Assembly (NCBI GenBank): GCA_037176845.1
Contig: JAYKXP010000068.1
Span: forward strand, 186,001-250,000
Direction of reading: 5' to 3'
Length of the DNA: 64,000 nt
Source: Paramarasmius palmivorus
Lineage: Eukaryota > Basidiomycota > Agaricomycetes > Agaricales > Marasmiaceae
The notes below the pieces were generated by a model, which saw only the letters and a program-made list of their open reading frames with translations, did not search any database and was not told the origin of the DNA. Below, piece by piece: positions 35,062-47,359 of this stretch; the first letter of the stretch is position 1; each line of letters begins with the position of its first letter. The position numbers and the translations under genes are program-made.

Positions 35062-35715
35062 ATGTCATTTGGACAGTGGCCAAATTTTTCATGTTGTAGG
35101 TGTTTACTGTGCTTGAGATGGACCTCTCCTCATCATTTTCAGTGCAATTCTGCACCCATTTGTGTGCTGGCGCCGCCTCCGACTGTCGTATACGTTATGC
35201 CGTTCCCTCAATCACGGTGAATGGGCGATTTTTGAAGCAGCTGTCCGCAAGTCTCTCCATCGCTTGGAAGCACCCGGTTTCGTGTATGCTTTCCGGATCA
35301 ACGACCATCCCAACAAGATTCAGCGGGTCAAAATTGGCTGTACCATCGACCTCCTCTCCGCTCGACGACAAACCAACGCTCATCTCGCCCGTTTCGCTGT
35401 CACCCCTCTCTCGGCGAATTTTGTTCGCTACCACTACAAAACCAGTCAGTCCCGTATATTTTGTCTTCATTCTTACACTGACGCCCTAGAAGAAACTCTC
35501 GTAAATCTTCTTTTCAAGCAGCACATCGTAGTAGGACAGTGCATGGAGCCTTCGTGTGAGTCAAGGTTCGTTTCGTCTCGATATCCGCTCACTCGTCTTT
35601 TCTAGGCAACACCAGTCACACAGAATACTTCGTCCTTGCCAACGATTTACAGCACCAGATCCACGATGTCGTTGCCGTGCTCGATGCTTTTTTGACCGTA
35701 TACCAGCCAGCGTAA
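35062..35715 (+). CDS. 171-aa T5orf172/GIY-YIG-like domain protein
   Basis: Four exons keep phase: 35062-35099, 35143-35444, 35490-35555 and 35606-35715 (introns of 43, 45 and 50 bases). Residues about 50-150 match the T5orf172 (Mug113-type) domain, a relative of GIY-YIG nucleases: APGFVYAFRINDHPNKI, then VKIGCTIDLLSARRQT, a conserved Glu in KTKETLVNLLFKQHIVV, and the closing C...HTEYF motif (CNTSHTEYFVLAND). Fungal members are found expanded in basidiomycetes. A nucleic-acid-binding or nuclease role is inferred from the domain only. The start is the first ATG in phase with the acceptor exon. A related protein is encoded at 41066-41575. Confidence 0.75.
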
Positions 35716-36614
35716 TGTGTCGCCCCCAGCGCTTTCTTGTCGTTTCTTGTACCTTCTGATAGTCATATCTATCAACGATTACTTCGCATGTTTCTGAGAT
35801 TCTCTACCGGGCTTTGAATGTACTACTGTTACCATGAAATCATAAATACAAGTATGGTTTCGCGACGCTAGCCTTGACGCTAACTTCTGAGTCTACAACG
35901 GTAGCGGGCTTTGCCGTGTTCCGGCCCTATCCTGTATTATATATAACATCCTACGTCCTCAAGGCCTCAAGGCCTCACGACTCAGCTCTAGATCTGAGCA
36001 GTTCAACACCCCAATTTTCATGCCATCACTCCCGGGCCACCATTAGAGTTAACTCCGGAGCACTCTCCCTTCTCTGTCCCTCCGACAACGTGCAATCCTG
36101 AATATAATGAGATATTTGGGGTGTATATGTTGCACTAAGTTTCAGAAAAAAATCCCGAGGCTCAATTCGAAGGGGAACATGTAAAGTTTTCGAGATTTGC
36201 ACATTGCCGTCGTGTGCACATCAAAGTGCGGTATAGTATACCATACAGGCGATATCGATGCATGTAACTGGGGTATGTATCGTGCATGTATGGCAGCGAG
36301 TTGGATTTATCCTGTATTGTGGTAGCTAGTAGATACCCGTAGCATGTACCTATATTCTGCCAAGCACATGTAGTATGGAACCCTGCACTGATCAAGCTTC
36401 GATCAAGGTCGGTCCATGTTGTCTTGCTAGATCATCTTGCCCCGCAAAAACAACAATGCAATTACAACTCGGACCGGGTAAAATTGGCGCAGGAAGATAT
36501 GAGGAGGAAGCGTACCTCATCGGGAGGTAACGATCGAGGATTTTCCCCGGAAGATATTGCGAACGAACAGCAACTAAGTTTAAAGTTGGATCTACAGTAT
36601 ACATACTACAACGA
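35716..36614. other. intergenic
   Basis: Between two convergent 3' ends. No gene, RNA or repeat recognised. Confidence 0.45.
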
Positions 36615-37933
36615 TTACGTGCGTTTATTAGCAGTCAAGCGTGCACTGGATCTAATGCCAGTGTTACGCCCAATTCTTCGAGCCCCCGATTTCCCGCGTC
36701 CTTGTTTCTGCCTTTCCAACATGGTAACTGCTGCTTTGTATTTCTTATCTCTGTCCGACCTTTGAACCTTTGCCTTCTGGTATTTGAGGTGACCCCGGAT
36801 GAAGTCATCCACGGGCCAAAGCATATGGTACCTTTTCAACCACGGAAACCTTTGGAGGGACTGTATGTAAGAGAGAAAGAGAGGAATAATGAGCTCAGTA
36901 TGTGCGCCAGTACCACAAGTTACTGACCTTCGCCCGTACCACAAGAACCTTATCCTTTTGTTGTCCACTAAAAGGAATCCGGCAATCGAGAACCTTCGGG
37001 ACTTGCTTTTTCACGAAATTCTAACCATAGTTCAGTCAATGGAAGATGAATTTTCACGAAGGTGAGATACGCACATGGACATCCCTGTAATCGGAATCGG
37101 GCCATTTGAGAGCTGATTTCAGGGTGTAACCTCCATTGTTAGGTCGTCCTACTTCTCCAGGCGGTTTGAGGATCAGGAATTCCTTGTCTTTGTAGTCGGA
37201 CGCGCTACTCTCTGATAACTGGGAGGAGATGCTTTTGGAATCATCATCTTTAGCGATACCGGCAATGTCCTCGTGCTGGATAGCTGGCTGTCAGAGGAGG
37301 CAGGGGCATACCAATCGAAAGACGCACAAAATCTAAGCATGTCTCTTCATCTTGCTCGCTTTGCCCCTGGCTGGCTTGTGCATTAGCTGCAACCAGGCGT
37401 CCCAGCGACCGCGGTCGATTGGAAGTACTGGCAGAAGTGGAGTTTGCAGCTTTGGATAGGTGGTTATGGGAAGATAGAGAGGGAGCATGATCGACCTTTT
37501 CAGAGATGGCTTCTCTGTCTTGTTCAGGGTAACACGAGGAAGGTACATGACGGTGAATGGTAGGAACTGAGCGAGCGACGTCCTCCAAGTCAGAATCCGG
37601 CTCGGTAGAGCTGACACGGTGCGAGGAATGTGTTACATGGCGATGAACGGGGGTGGAAACCCTTCGTACAACGTTCTCCAAGTCCGAGTCTGGGTCATCG
37701 GCATGGCTATTGGTGGGAGTTGGACCCACTACCGCGGTGCTATACGAGGCTGAACCAGGTTCGGGTTGATATCGGGCTTGTGAATGTTGTACATGACGAT
37801 GAGAAGGGGCAGAGAGCGTGCGCGCAACTTCTTCTAAGTTGGAGTCTGGTTCAGAACTATAGCGGGTACGGAGCGAGGGATAGGGTGCGTTACGAGTGGT
37901 GGTACGTAGATATTGGGGACTATATGGTGGCAT
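36615..37933 (-). CDS. 381-aa protein with three internal EPDSDLE repeats
   Basis: Four exons, 37328-37933, 37075-37275, 36928-37020 and 36615-36860, all phase 0, introns of 52, 54 and 67 bases. Residues about 20-150 hold three copies of a roughly 40-residue unit: SEPDSNLEEVARTLSAPSHR then HVQHS, DDPDSDLENVVRRVSTPVHR then HVTHS, and TEPDSDLEDVARSVPTIHRH then VPSS. The middle is Ser/Asn-rich and looks disordered. The C-terminal third is more ordered (VPKVLDCRIPFSGQQKDKVL, RYHMLWPVDDFIRGHLKYQK) and very basic at the end. No known domain. It shares a 287-base divergent promoter region with the WD40 gene, so the two may be co-regulated. Confidence 0.7.
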
Positions 37934-38220
37934 ATCGACGGGGTTATTGATGAGAGAACGGCTGCACGAATGTATCCCATTGTGTTTTAAGGACTTTCCA
38001 CAGAGTCAGGATCTTGGACTCAAGAGTCAAAGTCTCTTTGTACGCGGTATCAGCACGTGGGCTCTAAGCGCGCCTCATGTTATATTCTTCAACGCGGCTT
38101 CGGCCCTTTTGTTCTCCTTTTCTACAGAGTTCCTATAAGTAACATGGGTCTCTTTCACCGGTATCGCTTCAATCGCAATCTCTAGGCTATACTCCTCCTT
38201 GCTCGAACAACCTAACCAGA
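37934..38220. promoter_or_regulatory. divergent promoter region of the 381-aa and WD40 genes
   Basis: The two start codons face apart across 287 bases, so both promoters must lie here or overlap the genes. No specific motif could be assigned. Confidence 0.4.
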
Positions 38221-40270
38221 ATGGTTTCTCTCGCTTTTGGAAAGAAATATCGCCTTGCAGCGACTATCTGCGGCCCACAAGACTCCGTTTCATCGCTTGC
38301 ATTCTCGGAAAAATGCGAATTTTTAGCTGCAGGTGGTGAGTCATAACATCATCTTTCTCCTAAGTACATTGCTCAGACCCAAGACGTTGCTAGGAAAAGA
38401 TGGTTTGCGGGTTTGGAATGTAGCAACGACGCACCCGATTCCCGTTCCACCTAAGTTCGTATCGCCAACATATGACAGTTACAAGGTCGGGGTCTGCACC
38501 TGGGTATTCTTCGAGTCCACCTCCCGGCATGTATTACTCTTGGGCACTTTGGATGGCGACCTGATTGCCTGGCAGTACAACGGGACCAAAGTTGTGAGTC
38601 ACCGATGCATTTTCTCTGTATGATATTCTCTAAATCAGCTTCCTTTCTTAGGCCTTCGAGAACTTGGGCACTGCCAATCCAAAGACCACTGTCAAGCCAG
38701 TGGCGTCCATGCACGTTTCTGATCCCAACATCAGTCCGAATTATTGTGCTCGGATCGTTACATCTCACGAGAATGAGACTGTCACCGTGTGGAAGTTGAC
38801 CTCGGACGGCAAATTCATTCAAGAATCTGTGTTCACCTTTGACCCTGGTTTCAAACCCTGGAATGTTCGTTTTGGCGCCGAACGCGACATATGGGCTTTT
38901 TCTCGAGACGGTGAAGGCAGAATGTGAGTAAGAGGCGATCGTCACTTGTTAATGACTATTGATTCCCCACTCCGTCAGTGCAACGAAGACAAGAAAAGCA
39001 TCAGATTTTAATATCCGCTCAAGTGTGGGGCCAAAGAAAATGTAAGTTTGTTTTCATACCTGACATCCGTTGGTGAGCACCGTACTCACTCTGTTTCAAC
39101 CCGAAGGCTTTATGCCGCCCTTGATCCAGCAAGGGATCGAATGGTCATAAGCACCGGGTCGGATTTCAGACTCATGTCCATGTCGAAACTGGAGCCGTTG
39201 AACACACTAAAGCGGAGTGCGCCAGTCATCGTTCCATATCCAAAGCAAGTCGCGTTCGTTGGGAACGGGGAATGGATCGTCGCTGGGACAGACTCGGGCC
39301 ACGCGGCAGTCTACGACGTCGAAACAGCCAAACTCGTGCAGAAACTGATGTATCCCAAAGGAGGGTTGGTGCAAACTATCGCCGTGGGTATTTTACAGTT
39401 CATTTCACGTTTAACGACTGAACTACGATTCCTTGTCCCTATCAGTGCTGTGCGCACGACGACTGGAGCTACGTGGCAATCGCTGGGTCAACCTCCGAGC
39501 AACCTTCAGATGTTATCATATGGCGCAAGCGTGTCCGTCATAGATTGCACATCAATCCCAAGCTCTTCCTCTACATTGTAACTCTATTGGTTCCCTTCAT
39601 TGGGATCGTCTTTGCCTTCAAGCAAGCGTGGCTCGTAAGTGAATTAGCAAGTTCAACAAGAACCTCTACTGATCGCGAGTTGCAGACAGTTTCTCTACCG
39701 CAGACCCTGGTATTGAGCTCTTTCAGTTCACAGCAAGCCACCGATGAGACTGCATCTGTGGTCCCGGTATCAGCACCTACCACTTATGCTCAGACAGCCT
39801 CTGAAACACCCAGCTCTCCCAGCCCATCACCTACTACGCAGTTTCCGAAGTATCCGACTGCTCACCATATCCCGAAGGGACTACCCCAGATCTACGTCGT
39901 CCAGGTGCCTTACCCCAGTTCACTTGGGCATCGCCAGTCCAGAAGCAGATCCCCCTCTTTTGGCCGTGTTTCTTCGCGTCCCGATCCTGCGGTATCCATG
40001 GGGAAACACAGTGCAACACATCTGGAGTCGGACCACGATTCAATGGAGGTGCAACCTTCATCCGAGTCCGATACACCACCGGAGTTCGGAACCTCAAAGC
40101 TATCCGCTGAATCTGCCCCATATTTCCTTCCCAATGAAGTTGTTGACATAATTCGTGTGTTCGGTAATGAACAGTACCCTGCAGAGAGCGAGGTTTCTCT
40201 TGTGGAGTACGATGTTGCTTGGGAAGAGCATGATTCAGTTGATGCGTTGGGTGACGCTGAACATGATTAG
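38221..40270 (+). CDS. 566-aa WD40-repeat protein with a single membrane segment
   Basis: Seven exons keep phase: 38221-38335, 38394-38593, 38652-38923, 38979-39041, 39107-39383, 39446-39634 and 39686-40270. The first 340 residues read as a beta-propeller: SLAFSEKCEFLAAGGKDGLR then VWNV, GTLDGDLIAWQY, SHENETVTVWKL, GTDSGHAAVYDV and PSDVIIWRKR. A membrane helix follows at about 348-366 (LFLYIVTLLVPFIGIVFAF), then a Ser/Pro/Thr-rich tail. This N-terminal WD40, one-TM, disordered-tail plan is common in Agaricomycetes, and the role is unknown. The last intron (39635-39685) begins GTAAGT and would otherwise be translated, so its removal is probable but not certain. Confidence 0.75.
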
Positions 40271-41065
40271 GAGCCTCCTCTCACCTGGGTTCTTGTGTAT
40301 TTCTAGTTCAACTCTTCGGTGGATATTGTATCGGTACTACTGTATTTTCTATTCTAATATTTTCATACTTGAGGCTTGAAGACCCACTAGGAAGTTTGAA
40401 CCTTTTAAGGCGTTGGCCTGATGCTCAAGAACATATCACAAAATAAGACTGCTGAGTACTCAGCAATCACCGCTCCGTCACGCCATAAACATAGACGGAT
40501 ATTCCAACACGAGCAGAGAACTGGGAGCTGTGTATACAGATAGTCTGCATAGTTGATCCGCATATTTATCTTCCTCCTTCGTACTTATTCAGCTAAGTAC
40601 TCACATGAATAGTCAATTTATGAACCGGGACCGCGAGCCACAGAATAGAATTCACTTGAATACCACAGCGCTCTTTTAGGGTGTTTCGTCTCGCTAATTA
40701 AGCACAACGCAGAGGTGAAAAGATACCCTTCCGCAAAGATCTCTTTCAGCTGTTACGCGTTACCCAGTCATACTTAACAACTTTCACCCTGTGGTAGACT
40801 GGTACCAGACTAGATTAATCTAGAATTACAGTGATCTGACCTGACAATAGCATTGTCTCCGAGTCTCCGATGAGGAAATACCCCGGGTGGCGTCGGTCTG
40901 CTGGCGGGAGACGAGTTCCCGACAGCAGTAGCCAGTTGCCTCCATCAGGCAAATAGAAATTTCAAAACCCACAATAAAATCTATCTATCGGATACAGAGA
41001 CGGTGATAACTAAATGACAGCGCGATACATCAGAGCAAAAGCAACAAGAAAGGTTCGCGTTCACG
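40271..41065. other. intergenic
   Basis: Convergent 3' region. No gene or repeat recognised. Confidence 0.45.
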
Positions 41066-41575
41066 CTACATTCGACGTTCGACTTCCATTTCAGCCTTCT
41101 CGATAAGCGGCTTGATCACCTCATCCCAACGCGTTCGAATTAGGGATCTTGAAAACTTCGGCATGCACCCGATCCCCTTGTCCAATCGCTAGTCACTGGT
41201 CACTCCCTAAAAGATCACTTACATCCAGGGCATACCTCCTCCAATCTTTCATATCCCATCTCTACCAACGCCTTGTGAACGACCGACTAGGTCTGGTACC
41301 ACTAGTTAGACTTAAGGTTTACGAAGGAAAACCAATACCCACCGACTCTATGGCACCTGGTCACATACACCGGGTCCATACCACAACTGCTCATTTTCAT
41401 CACCATTCTTCCACTTCCTTTGCCTAAACCTCCAGTCCCTGCTGCTCCTGGCGACCCTGAAATGACAAAATTCGCCGCAGTCGTTCAAGGTTCGATAGGC
41501 ATAAATTACACCGGGCTTATCCGCGTCGGAAAGTCGTTTGCTGAGCATGCTGGTTACGAGTGAGGTCGACGACAT
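41066..41575 (-). CDS. T5orf172-like domain protein, second copy
   Basis: Exon 41357-41575 starts MSSTSLVTSMLSKRL and contains KPGVIYAYRTLNDCGEFCHF then FRVARSSRDWRFRQRKW, which matches the opening of the T5orf172 domain but with the usual KIG replaced by FRVAR. Next, 41223-41286 reads VVHKALVEMGYERLEEVCPG after a 70-base intron. The last exon ends SRSLIRTRWDEVIKPLIEKA ... EVERRM at 41066. The phase between these last two exons is not clean, so the junction near 41160-41222 is unsure and a frameshift cannot be excluded. Function inferred only from the family. Its 5' flank abuts repeat B2. Confidence 0.55.
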
Positions 41576-42095
41576 CGTCGAGTATGAGTAAGGGGGTTCT
41601 TGAAGCTCAGAAAGGACGATTAGGTGACATTTGCTGAAGGAGAGCGGGATAAGCGCCGGCACCGAGCACGCCCCGAGACAAGCGCCACATTCGCCACATA
41701 CGAGGTTTTACAACAATTTCTCCAATATCTCATATCCGAATGTTTAGTGGAGAGAGCGACAAAGTTTTTTGGGCACCTGTTGTCGGGATGCTGCCGGGAT
41801 ATCTCGGCGGAGGTACAGTAGTAATGGTGCCATGAAGCTGAAGGGCAGATGCCACACTCGAGAAGAACAGGACGATATAGGGATTGTAGAGAAGCGGCAC
41901 GAATTGCGCCGAAGGTGCATAGGTGGGAGTGCCGGCGAAGACATAGGAACACGGTATCAAGTAAAACATACACCGAAACTGAAACAGCGAGTCAGAACAA
42001 TAAAGAGCGGCGACTGATCAGGCAGGTACTCACACAGTACCCAAAACGCGATGCAGGCCCATAGAACCAGTCTAGGTGGGCTCATTAACTTGCGT
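41576..42095. other. no supported gene
   Basis: Minus-strand open frames (such as 41730-41969) overlap in three frames with no distinguishing signal. This region may hold the promoter of the T5orf172-like gene. Confidence 0.4.
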
Positions 42096-44590
42096 CTGAG
42101 AGTAACGAGCGTCCGACTGATAGCGCCGATAGTCGGGACATCACTACCAAACACTGCACGAATTCTAATGAGCGGTTGAGACACATATCAGAATCTGGTT
42201 GTACTCACCGAGGTCAACGCCCAGTCTCGATAATAGCCCACACCAATCGGTCTCGTACTATGATGGAAAGCCGATGCAGCCAGAATCGTCGTGGCCATAC
42301 CCGTCTTGATGGCGTACTTTGCATCTCTTTGAGCAGGTCTCTTGCTCAGAAACCATAGCCGCCTCCCCGCAACGGACATATCCCTCCTAGGTAGCGTTGG
42401 CAAGGTGTTGGGCGCATGAGGTCGGAATTCAGGGAACCACAGTCGTATCGACGTTTCTTGGGTACAAAAATACCGCACTATGTGAAGGTCGGTCTGTGAG
42501 AACTCGAACCACAAGACTAAGGTAACTTACAGATCCTCATCCCCAAACTGGCTCTTTGCTTCAGAGCAAGGTTGTTGAAGCCATTGACTGGCTCAAGTTT
42601 CTTCAGCATGGTCTCCATAACGCGCGCAGAGATTCCATGCACATATTGCAAACACGTCACCACCAACAGCGCCATTTTAACCTCTGTCGTCCAATCGTGT
42701 ATGTCCTCTCCATAGCCTTGATGAGCGACTCGAGCTCGGACATAAACTCTTGCCAAGTGAGGTGCTTTCAAATCTCATCGTGGGCTTGTCGACGTAGCGG
42801 ACCCGTTCAGAGTATTCGCCGGGACGAAAGACTGCTGCGCTGCGGATGTTTTTGCGATGATGATGGTGGTGGCGATGGTTCCGCATCTGCGATTGGACGA
42901 ATGAGTATACAAATATATCCGTAGGTTCGTAGCAGGAACGCACGTCCTCGAAATAGCTGGGTAATAGAGTATCAACGGTTCGTGGAAATGCAACCAGGTA
43001 TATATCTTCTATCTCCTGGTCTAGGCATGTATTATCGCTGGTAGTCTTCCCTGGTAGTCTTGATTCCCTATGGCCATACTCTCTTGTCAATATTGAGCTT
43101 GGGAAGGTAAGTGTCAGCACGTACCAGAGAAACACAGAGCATCCAACATACATGGTAAAAAGGTTCTGAGTCCCGACAGCGGGCGACAAGTGCGATGAAC
43201 TCGACTGTACATCTCCGAGGCCTTAAGTAGATATTGGCTGCAAACCATCCAAAGAGGACCTGAAGAGCAAGCTTTCGTCCGTGCAGAAAGCCCCGTGTCC
43301 GTGTCCGTGTCCGTGTCCGCGTTGATTTCGAAAAGAACAAGAACTTGATGTGTATAGAGTTAGAAATGAGTGAGAACGAATGAGTTGCGAATGTTCGGGA
43401 TACACCCTGAACAGAAAGCTGTGGGATAGACCCTCCAGCGTAGCAGGAAGGAAAATGAATGGTTGTGGGAGCTAAGGAAGAAGAGAGGTGAGTGGGCGTC
43501 TAATTCGAGTCACATTAAGGTGACACTGATGTAACGCTGATTTCCATCCTTCCTTCCGATTTGCTTCCGACAACATTTCCGAGCCCGACACTGTTCAAGC
43601 CTGCAGCCATTCCAGGGAAAATAACTCTGGCAGGTGAACTAGAAATGTGTATCATTCTAGTCCTCTCAACTCGATTATAGGGTCTATCCCATACCATGAG
43701 TCTCGGGATCCCTCAACTCGCGTCATACACTTCTCAAGTTTCAAGTCTTCGTGAGTCGTGATATCTTGGTCAACGACTCGGTGCTAATACTTACATTCAA
43801 ATCATTTGGTCGCCAAGACGGTCCTTCAGAATTGGGCACACCATTTCTTTCCCCGTTATCCGATACTAGGCGAGATGCAGGCAATCGAACGGATGGCAAT
43901 GGATCGCTACGCCCAGTCCCAATGCCACGATAGCAGTTAAAGCTTCAAATCACCAGCAAAGTGTACCCTCGGCCAATTCTGCAGATCCAGCTTTCGTGTT
44001 CACGAACAGTGTCCCCTAGGTGTGTTTCTCAGCTTGTTCATCATTGTGTTCTCAGTGCTCATTTCAACTGGAAGGACTGTTGGCGGACGATGTACACCTC
44101 CATGTCGTTGCACTACCCAAAGAGCACTACAGAAAGGACGCTCTTGTCTCAGAACCTCGTCAATCTCGCACCGGTCGGAATGAGGAGCTCTTGAAACGAA
44201 CCAGGTCAACCATCGCGCGAAAGTCGGATTTCACATCTTTTGGAGAGATGTGAGGAGTGGTTCCAGTTGTGCAAGTGCTCTATCTCTACTCACACAAACT
44301 CGTTACCTAACCATTTCAACTAGCACCTCCTGGAGAAGGCACCGTCACGCTCCATGTCAGGGCAAGGGCAGGTTGATAATCACAACGCATCAGCGCTTGA
44401 AGCTTGGAGGTCGCTTTAAACTCTTAAATCGTGGGGTATTGCTCAGTAACCTTATTCTCTTCTTTCGCTATATCGTTTTCGTGGAAATTTGTCCTCGTAA
44501 CAACACGGTTGTTACAACTATACATTCCATACATAGTGCACGGTATACATGTGACAGGAGCAACAGATTGATTTGTTGGAGCTTTGATAT
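42096..44590 (-). repeat. repeat family B, copy B2
   Basis: Reverse complement of B1 with few differences from 42096 to about 43870, with only four GGACAC units at 43295-43318. Beyond that it continues into bases shared with B3 (59040-59440) and B4 (51360-52140). In this last part, 44000-44250 on plus are the decayed equivalent of the coiled-coil gene that is intact in B1. Confidence 0.85.
42110..42800 (-). pseudogene. FUSC/DUF2421-like fragment, second copy
   Basis: Same fragment as at 12920-13591, in the inverted copy B2: RDAKYAIKTGMATTILAASA then HSTRPIGVGYYRDW, with frame changes upstream and a premature end. Not a working transporter. Confidence 0.6.
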
Positions 44591-45027
44591 CTACAGGCTG
44601 AGGCTGCTGCAAATGGAGCGATTTTTGGTGGCAATGCTAAACCAGCCACTCCTTGCAATTGGTAGGTGATGGCGCGAGCGACCCAGACGCTGCGAAAACT
44701 TTGATGACAGTCGATCAAAGTCCTGGGGTCGCCTGCGACATCACTGGCACCTCCTCCAAGAAGTGAGTACTCACTTGTGGTCTGGGAGTCCAGCATTCAA
44801 CCGGGGCTTTCGCCTGAAGTCTTCGTTATATGTCCTTCATTGCTCCTCAATGTACTGCAAGTGATTGTATTGTAACTCTATGCGCCAGATATGTTTATGA
44901 CAAGTAAATACACGATTATATTGCCCTTCTGATGTATCATATTCGCTCGACGTACGATTCGGTGATAAAAGGCAGATAACTTCTTTGTTCAATCTAAGAA
45001 ACTTCACATATCTACTCATTCGTATGT
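44591..45027. other. no supported gene
   Basis: Between repeat B2 and the RING gene's 3' end. Nothing recognised. Confidence 0.4.
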
Positions 45028-45978
45028 CTAAAGCGCGAACAACTCCCACTCGAGCATCTCCCAGAAATCCTCCGTTAGATATGGTGCGGGCCAAAAGGTG
45101 GGGAGATCTTCGCGGATCTTCAATCCTTGATTCTGGGCAAACTCCTTCACCGAATTCTCGAGGATCGTATGAGGGGTAGGGCCGTATAAGATATCCTTTG
45201 CGCATCCTGCCATGGGACAAATAATGCGCCTGCCTTTGTTGGCGACATCCTCCTTGAACTCTCGTCGCCAGCGGAAAAGACATCCACCACAAAATGAGTG
45301 TCCACAGTCAATTCTGCTGGATTGAGTAAAACGCAACTTCTTCAATGACGTCGACTCACATGTATGGATTGCAAAATAACTCATCGCACAGGGTGCAAGT
45401 GTACAGACTCTGCCTTTTCGTCATGTAGAGTTTGGCCTTTTCCACCTATACAATCATCGTCATGGTACTGTCTGTGACTGGAAGCATTTGATACTCACTT
45501 GTCTGCTAATAACATCAAGAGCAGCATCACCAAAATGTCGCCTGCAAGACAGCTCTTTCTTTATACACACTTCCTCTTCGTGATCCATGGGACCAGTTCC
45601 TTGTCCTTCGTCGGGCGACGCGACTCCGGTCGTGAAAGTCGACATGTCCTCCTTGTTGTCGTCTGTTGCCACATCATCCTGCCTGTCTTTGAGAAACGCG
45701 ACTTGTGTCTTAGAAGACGCTATCTCCAAATCACCCGTTGTCCCAGCTTCAAGGACATCAGAGGATGTGCTTTGGCTCGATGACCGAGTGTTCGATCCCT
45801 TCGCGGGCGTTGGAGGGGGTGTCACCACGGCATAATCACGACCGATTGCCAATGTATGCGTCGTAGGACAAAGAGGGCGCTCTGATCCCAGTGTTTTGAG
45901 TGGTGGGTGGGCGTGCCGATACGGATTTGCATTCTGTCGAGCATTGCGAGTCTCTTTAATAGACGGCGAGGGTGGCAT
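45028..45978 (-). CDS. 283-aa RING-finger protein
   Basis: Three exons, 45499-45978, 45360-45445 and 45028-45313 (introns of 53 and 46 bases), join in phase. The N-terminal 160 residues are low-complexity (Pro-, Ser-, Asp-rich). The finger follows: CTLCDELFCNPY, then IDCGHSFCGGCLFRWRREF, then IICPMAGC. This gives CxxC, C-x-H-xx-C-xx-C and a last pair spaced CPMAGC, two residues wider than the classical CxxC. The C-terminal helix-rich part (KEFAQNQGLKIREDLPTFW, EDFWEMLEWELFAL) follows. By analogy it would act as a RING E3 ubiquitin ligase. The wider last pair leaves some doubt about zinc binding. Confidence 0.75.
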
Positions 45979-46308
45979 CTTGGAACTCGAAGGGGAAGAC
46001 AGAAGGACGAGGACTTGAAAGCAAGTTTATAAAGGTTAAGAGACAAAGGCATCATCTAACCGGAGACAACGTTTTTTCTGGCATCCACATGACAGAGCGC
46101 TAAACAACATCAAACTTGGGCGCTAGATCATCCATCGATGTTAGCTTGTTGGACAGCAGGACATGTAGAACGCGCAACTGACATACCTCGTCCATATTGA
46201 AATCCGGTCAGAATGCATCTGATCGGAGGTGCTGTCGCAAATACATGAAAATTGCAATCGGGAACCTCGACTCGATTCTGAGCAGCAAATTCTCTCGGGT
46301 AGGAGACC
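45979..46308. other. intergenic, part of the A2 flank
   Basis: Upstream of the RING gene. No feature recognised except diffuse similarity to the flank of A1. Confidence 0.4.
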
Positions 46309-47130
46309 CAACTCGGATGTAGTGAAAGATTTGCTAAAGGACTGCAACCGAGCAGATGATTGGGAAGTGTGGCGACCGAGCGGAATCAACATGAAGACAG
46401 TGAAGCGCTGCAACCGCTGCTATATAGTATACCAAGTGTTTGCTTTGACGGAAGGAAGGAAGGGCAACGGTTCCGTAGCTCGAGAGTATGGTCAGTACCT
46501 CAATCAGGACTGCCCAAGGCACCGTAGACCTAAAAACAGTGGAATTTTATCAGACATATTATCGTCGAAAAGAACCTAGGACGGAAACGTACCACCGAGA
46601 TAAACTGGTTGGCTACTACTGCTACTACCCCCGATGCGCTGATAGTACCAAGTCTATGGTGACAAATGGTTCTGGGGGGATCATAGAATGACATGGAAGA
46701 TTTCCCCGCATCGGCAGGATATCAAAGTCGACGAACAGCGGAGACAGGAATTTGCAGACTTGTAGGGAGCGTAGCTGACTGTGCCAGAATTTTCGAAAAC
46801 AGTCCATCCTGGACGCAATTCACTTTGACAGAAGATGAGTTCTCAAGTTTCCCATCGGATATTGGCTGCAAGCCATCCTGAGAGGGGACACCTTGAGTTC
46901 ATTCGCCTGCCTAGTGGTCTGCGATAAAGCGGGTAATGGGTGTTATCGGTCAAGAGACAACTCGGGCGCCTAAGCGCTTAAGCTCTTACCTGCCTACCAC
47001 GACGGACCACGACCAGCACCAACTTCACTAGGCCAAGCTGAGCCCTAGTACAGTCTCGGTAATTGTAAGTATCAAGTATTACACTCCGATACCAATGCAC
47101 CTCATAATTCTCGCAGACAGTATGTGACGC
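46309..47130 (+). repeat. repeat family A, copy A2
   Basis: Longest uninterrupted A copy, used as reference for the insertion in A3. It ends near GTATGTGAC, 170 bases before the partial B copy. Confidence 0.85.
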
Positions 47131-47359
47131 CGAGACTTGGCGAGGAATTGATTCGATTCTCGTCTCGCGGTCTTGAGTCAAGGTCTGCACACACGAGCTT
47201 GAGTGGAGAGTGTGCTCCTTTGTTGGTATGTGTCTACGACGTCCTTCCGCAAAGTGAAAATGTCTGATTGAGTGCTAGTTGCCATTGGAGATGTTCTTTT
47301 CCTCGTGCATCTCTCCCGCCCATCATAACACTAGGGTTCGTATGCTCAACATCCTCATG

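Noticed and set aside
38451..38945. 164-codon minus-strand open frame
   Set aside because: Antisense shadow of the WD40 gene exons.
15001..41000. Secondary-metabolite or other functional gene cluster
   Set aside because: No synthase, oxidase, transporter or pathway-type transcription factor was found; neighbours have unrelated domain types.
42188..43697. Set of open frames mirroring those at 11980-13513
   Set aside because: They are the inverted repeat copy; most are non-coding frames of repeat B. Only the FUSC-like fragment is worth annotating.
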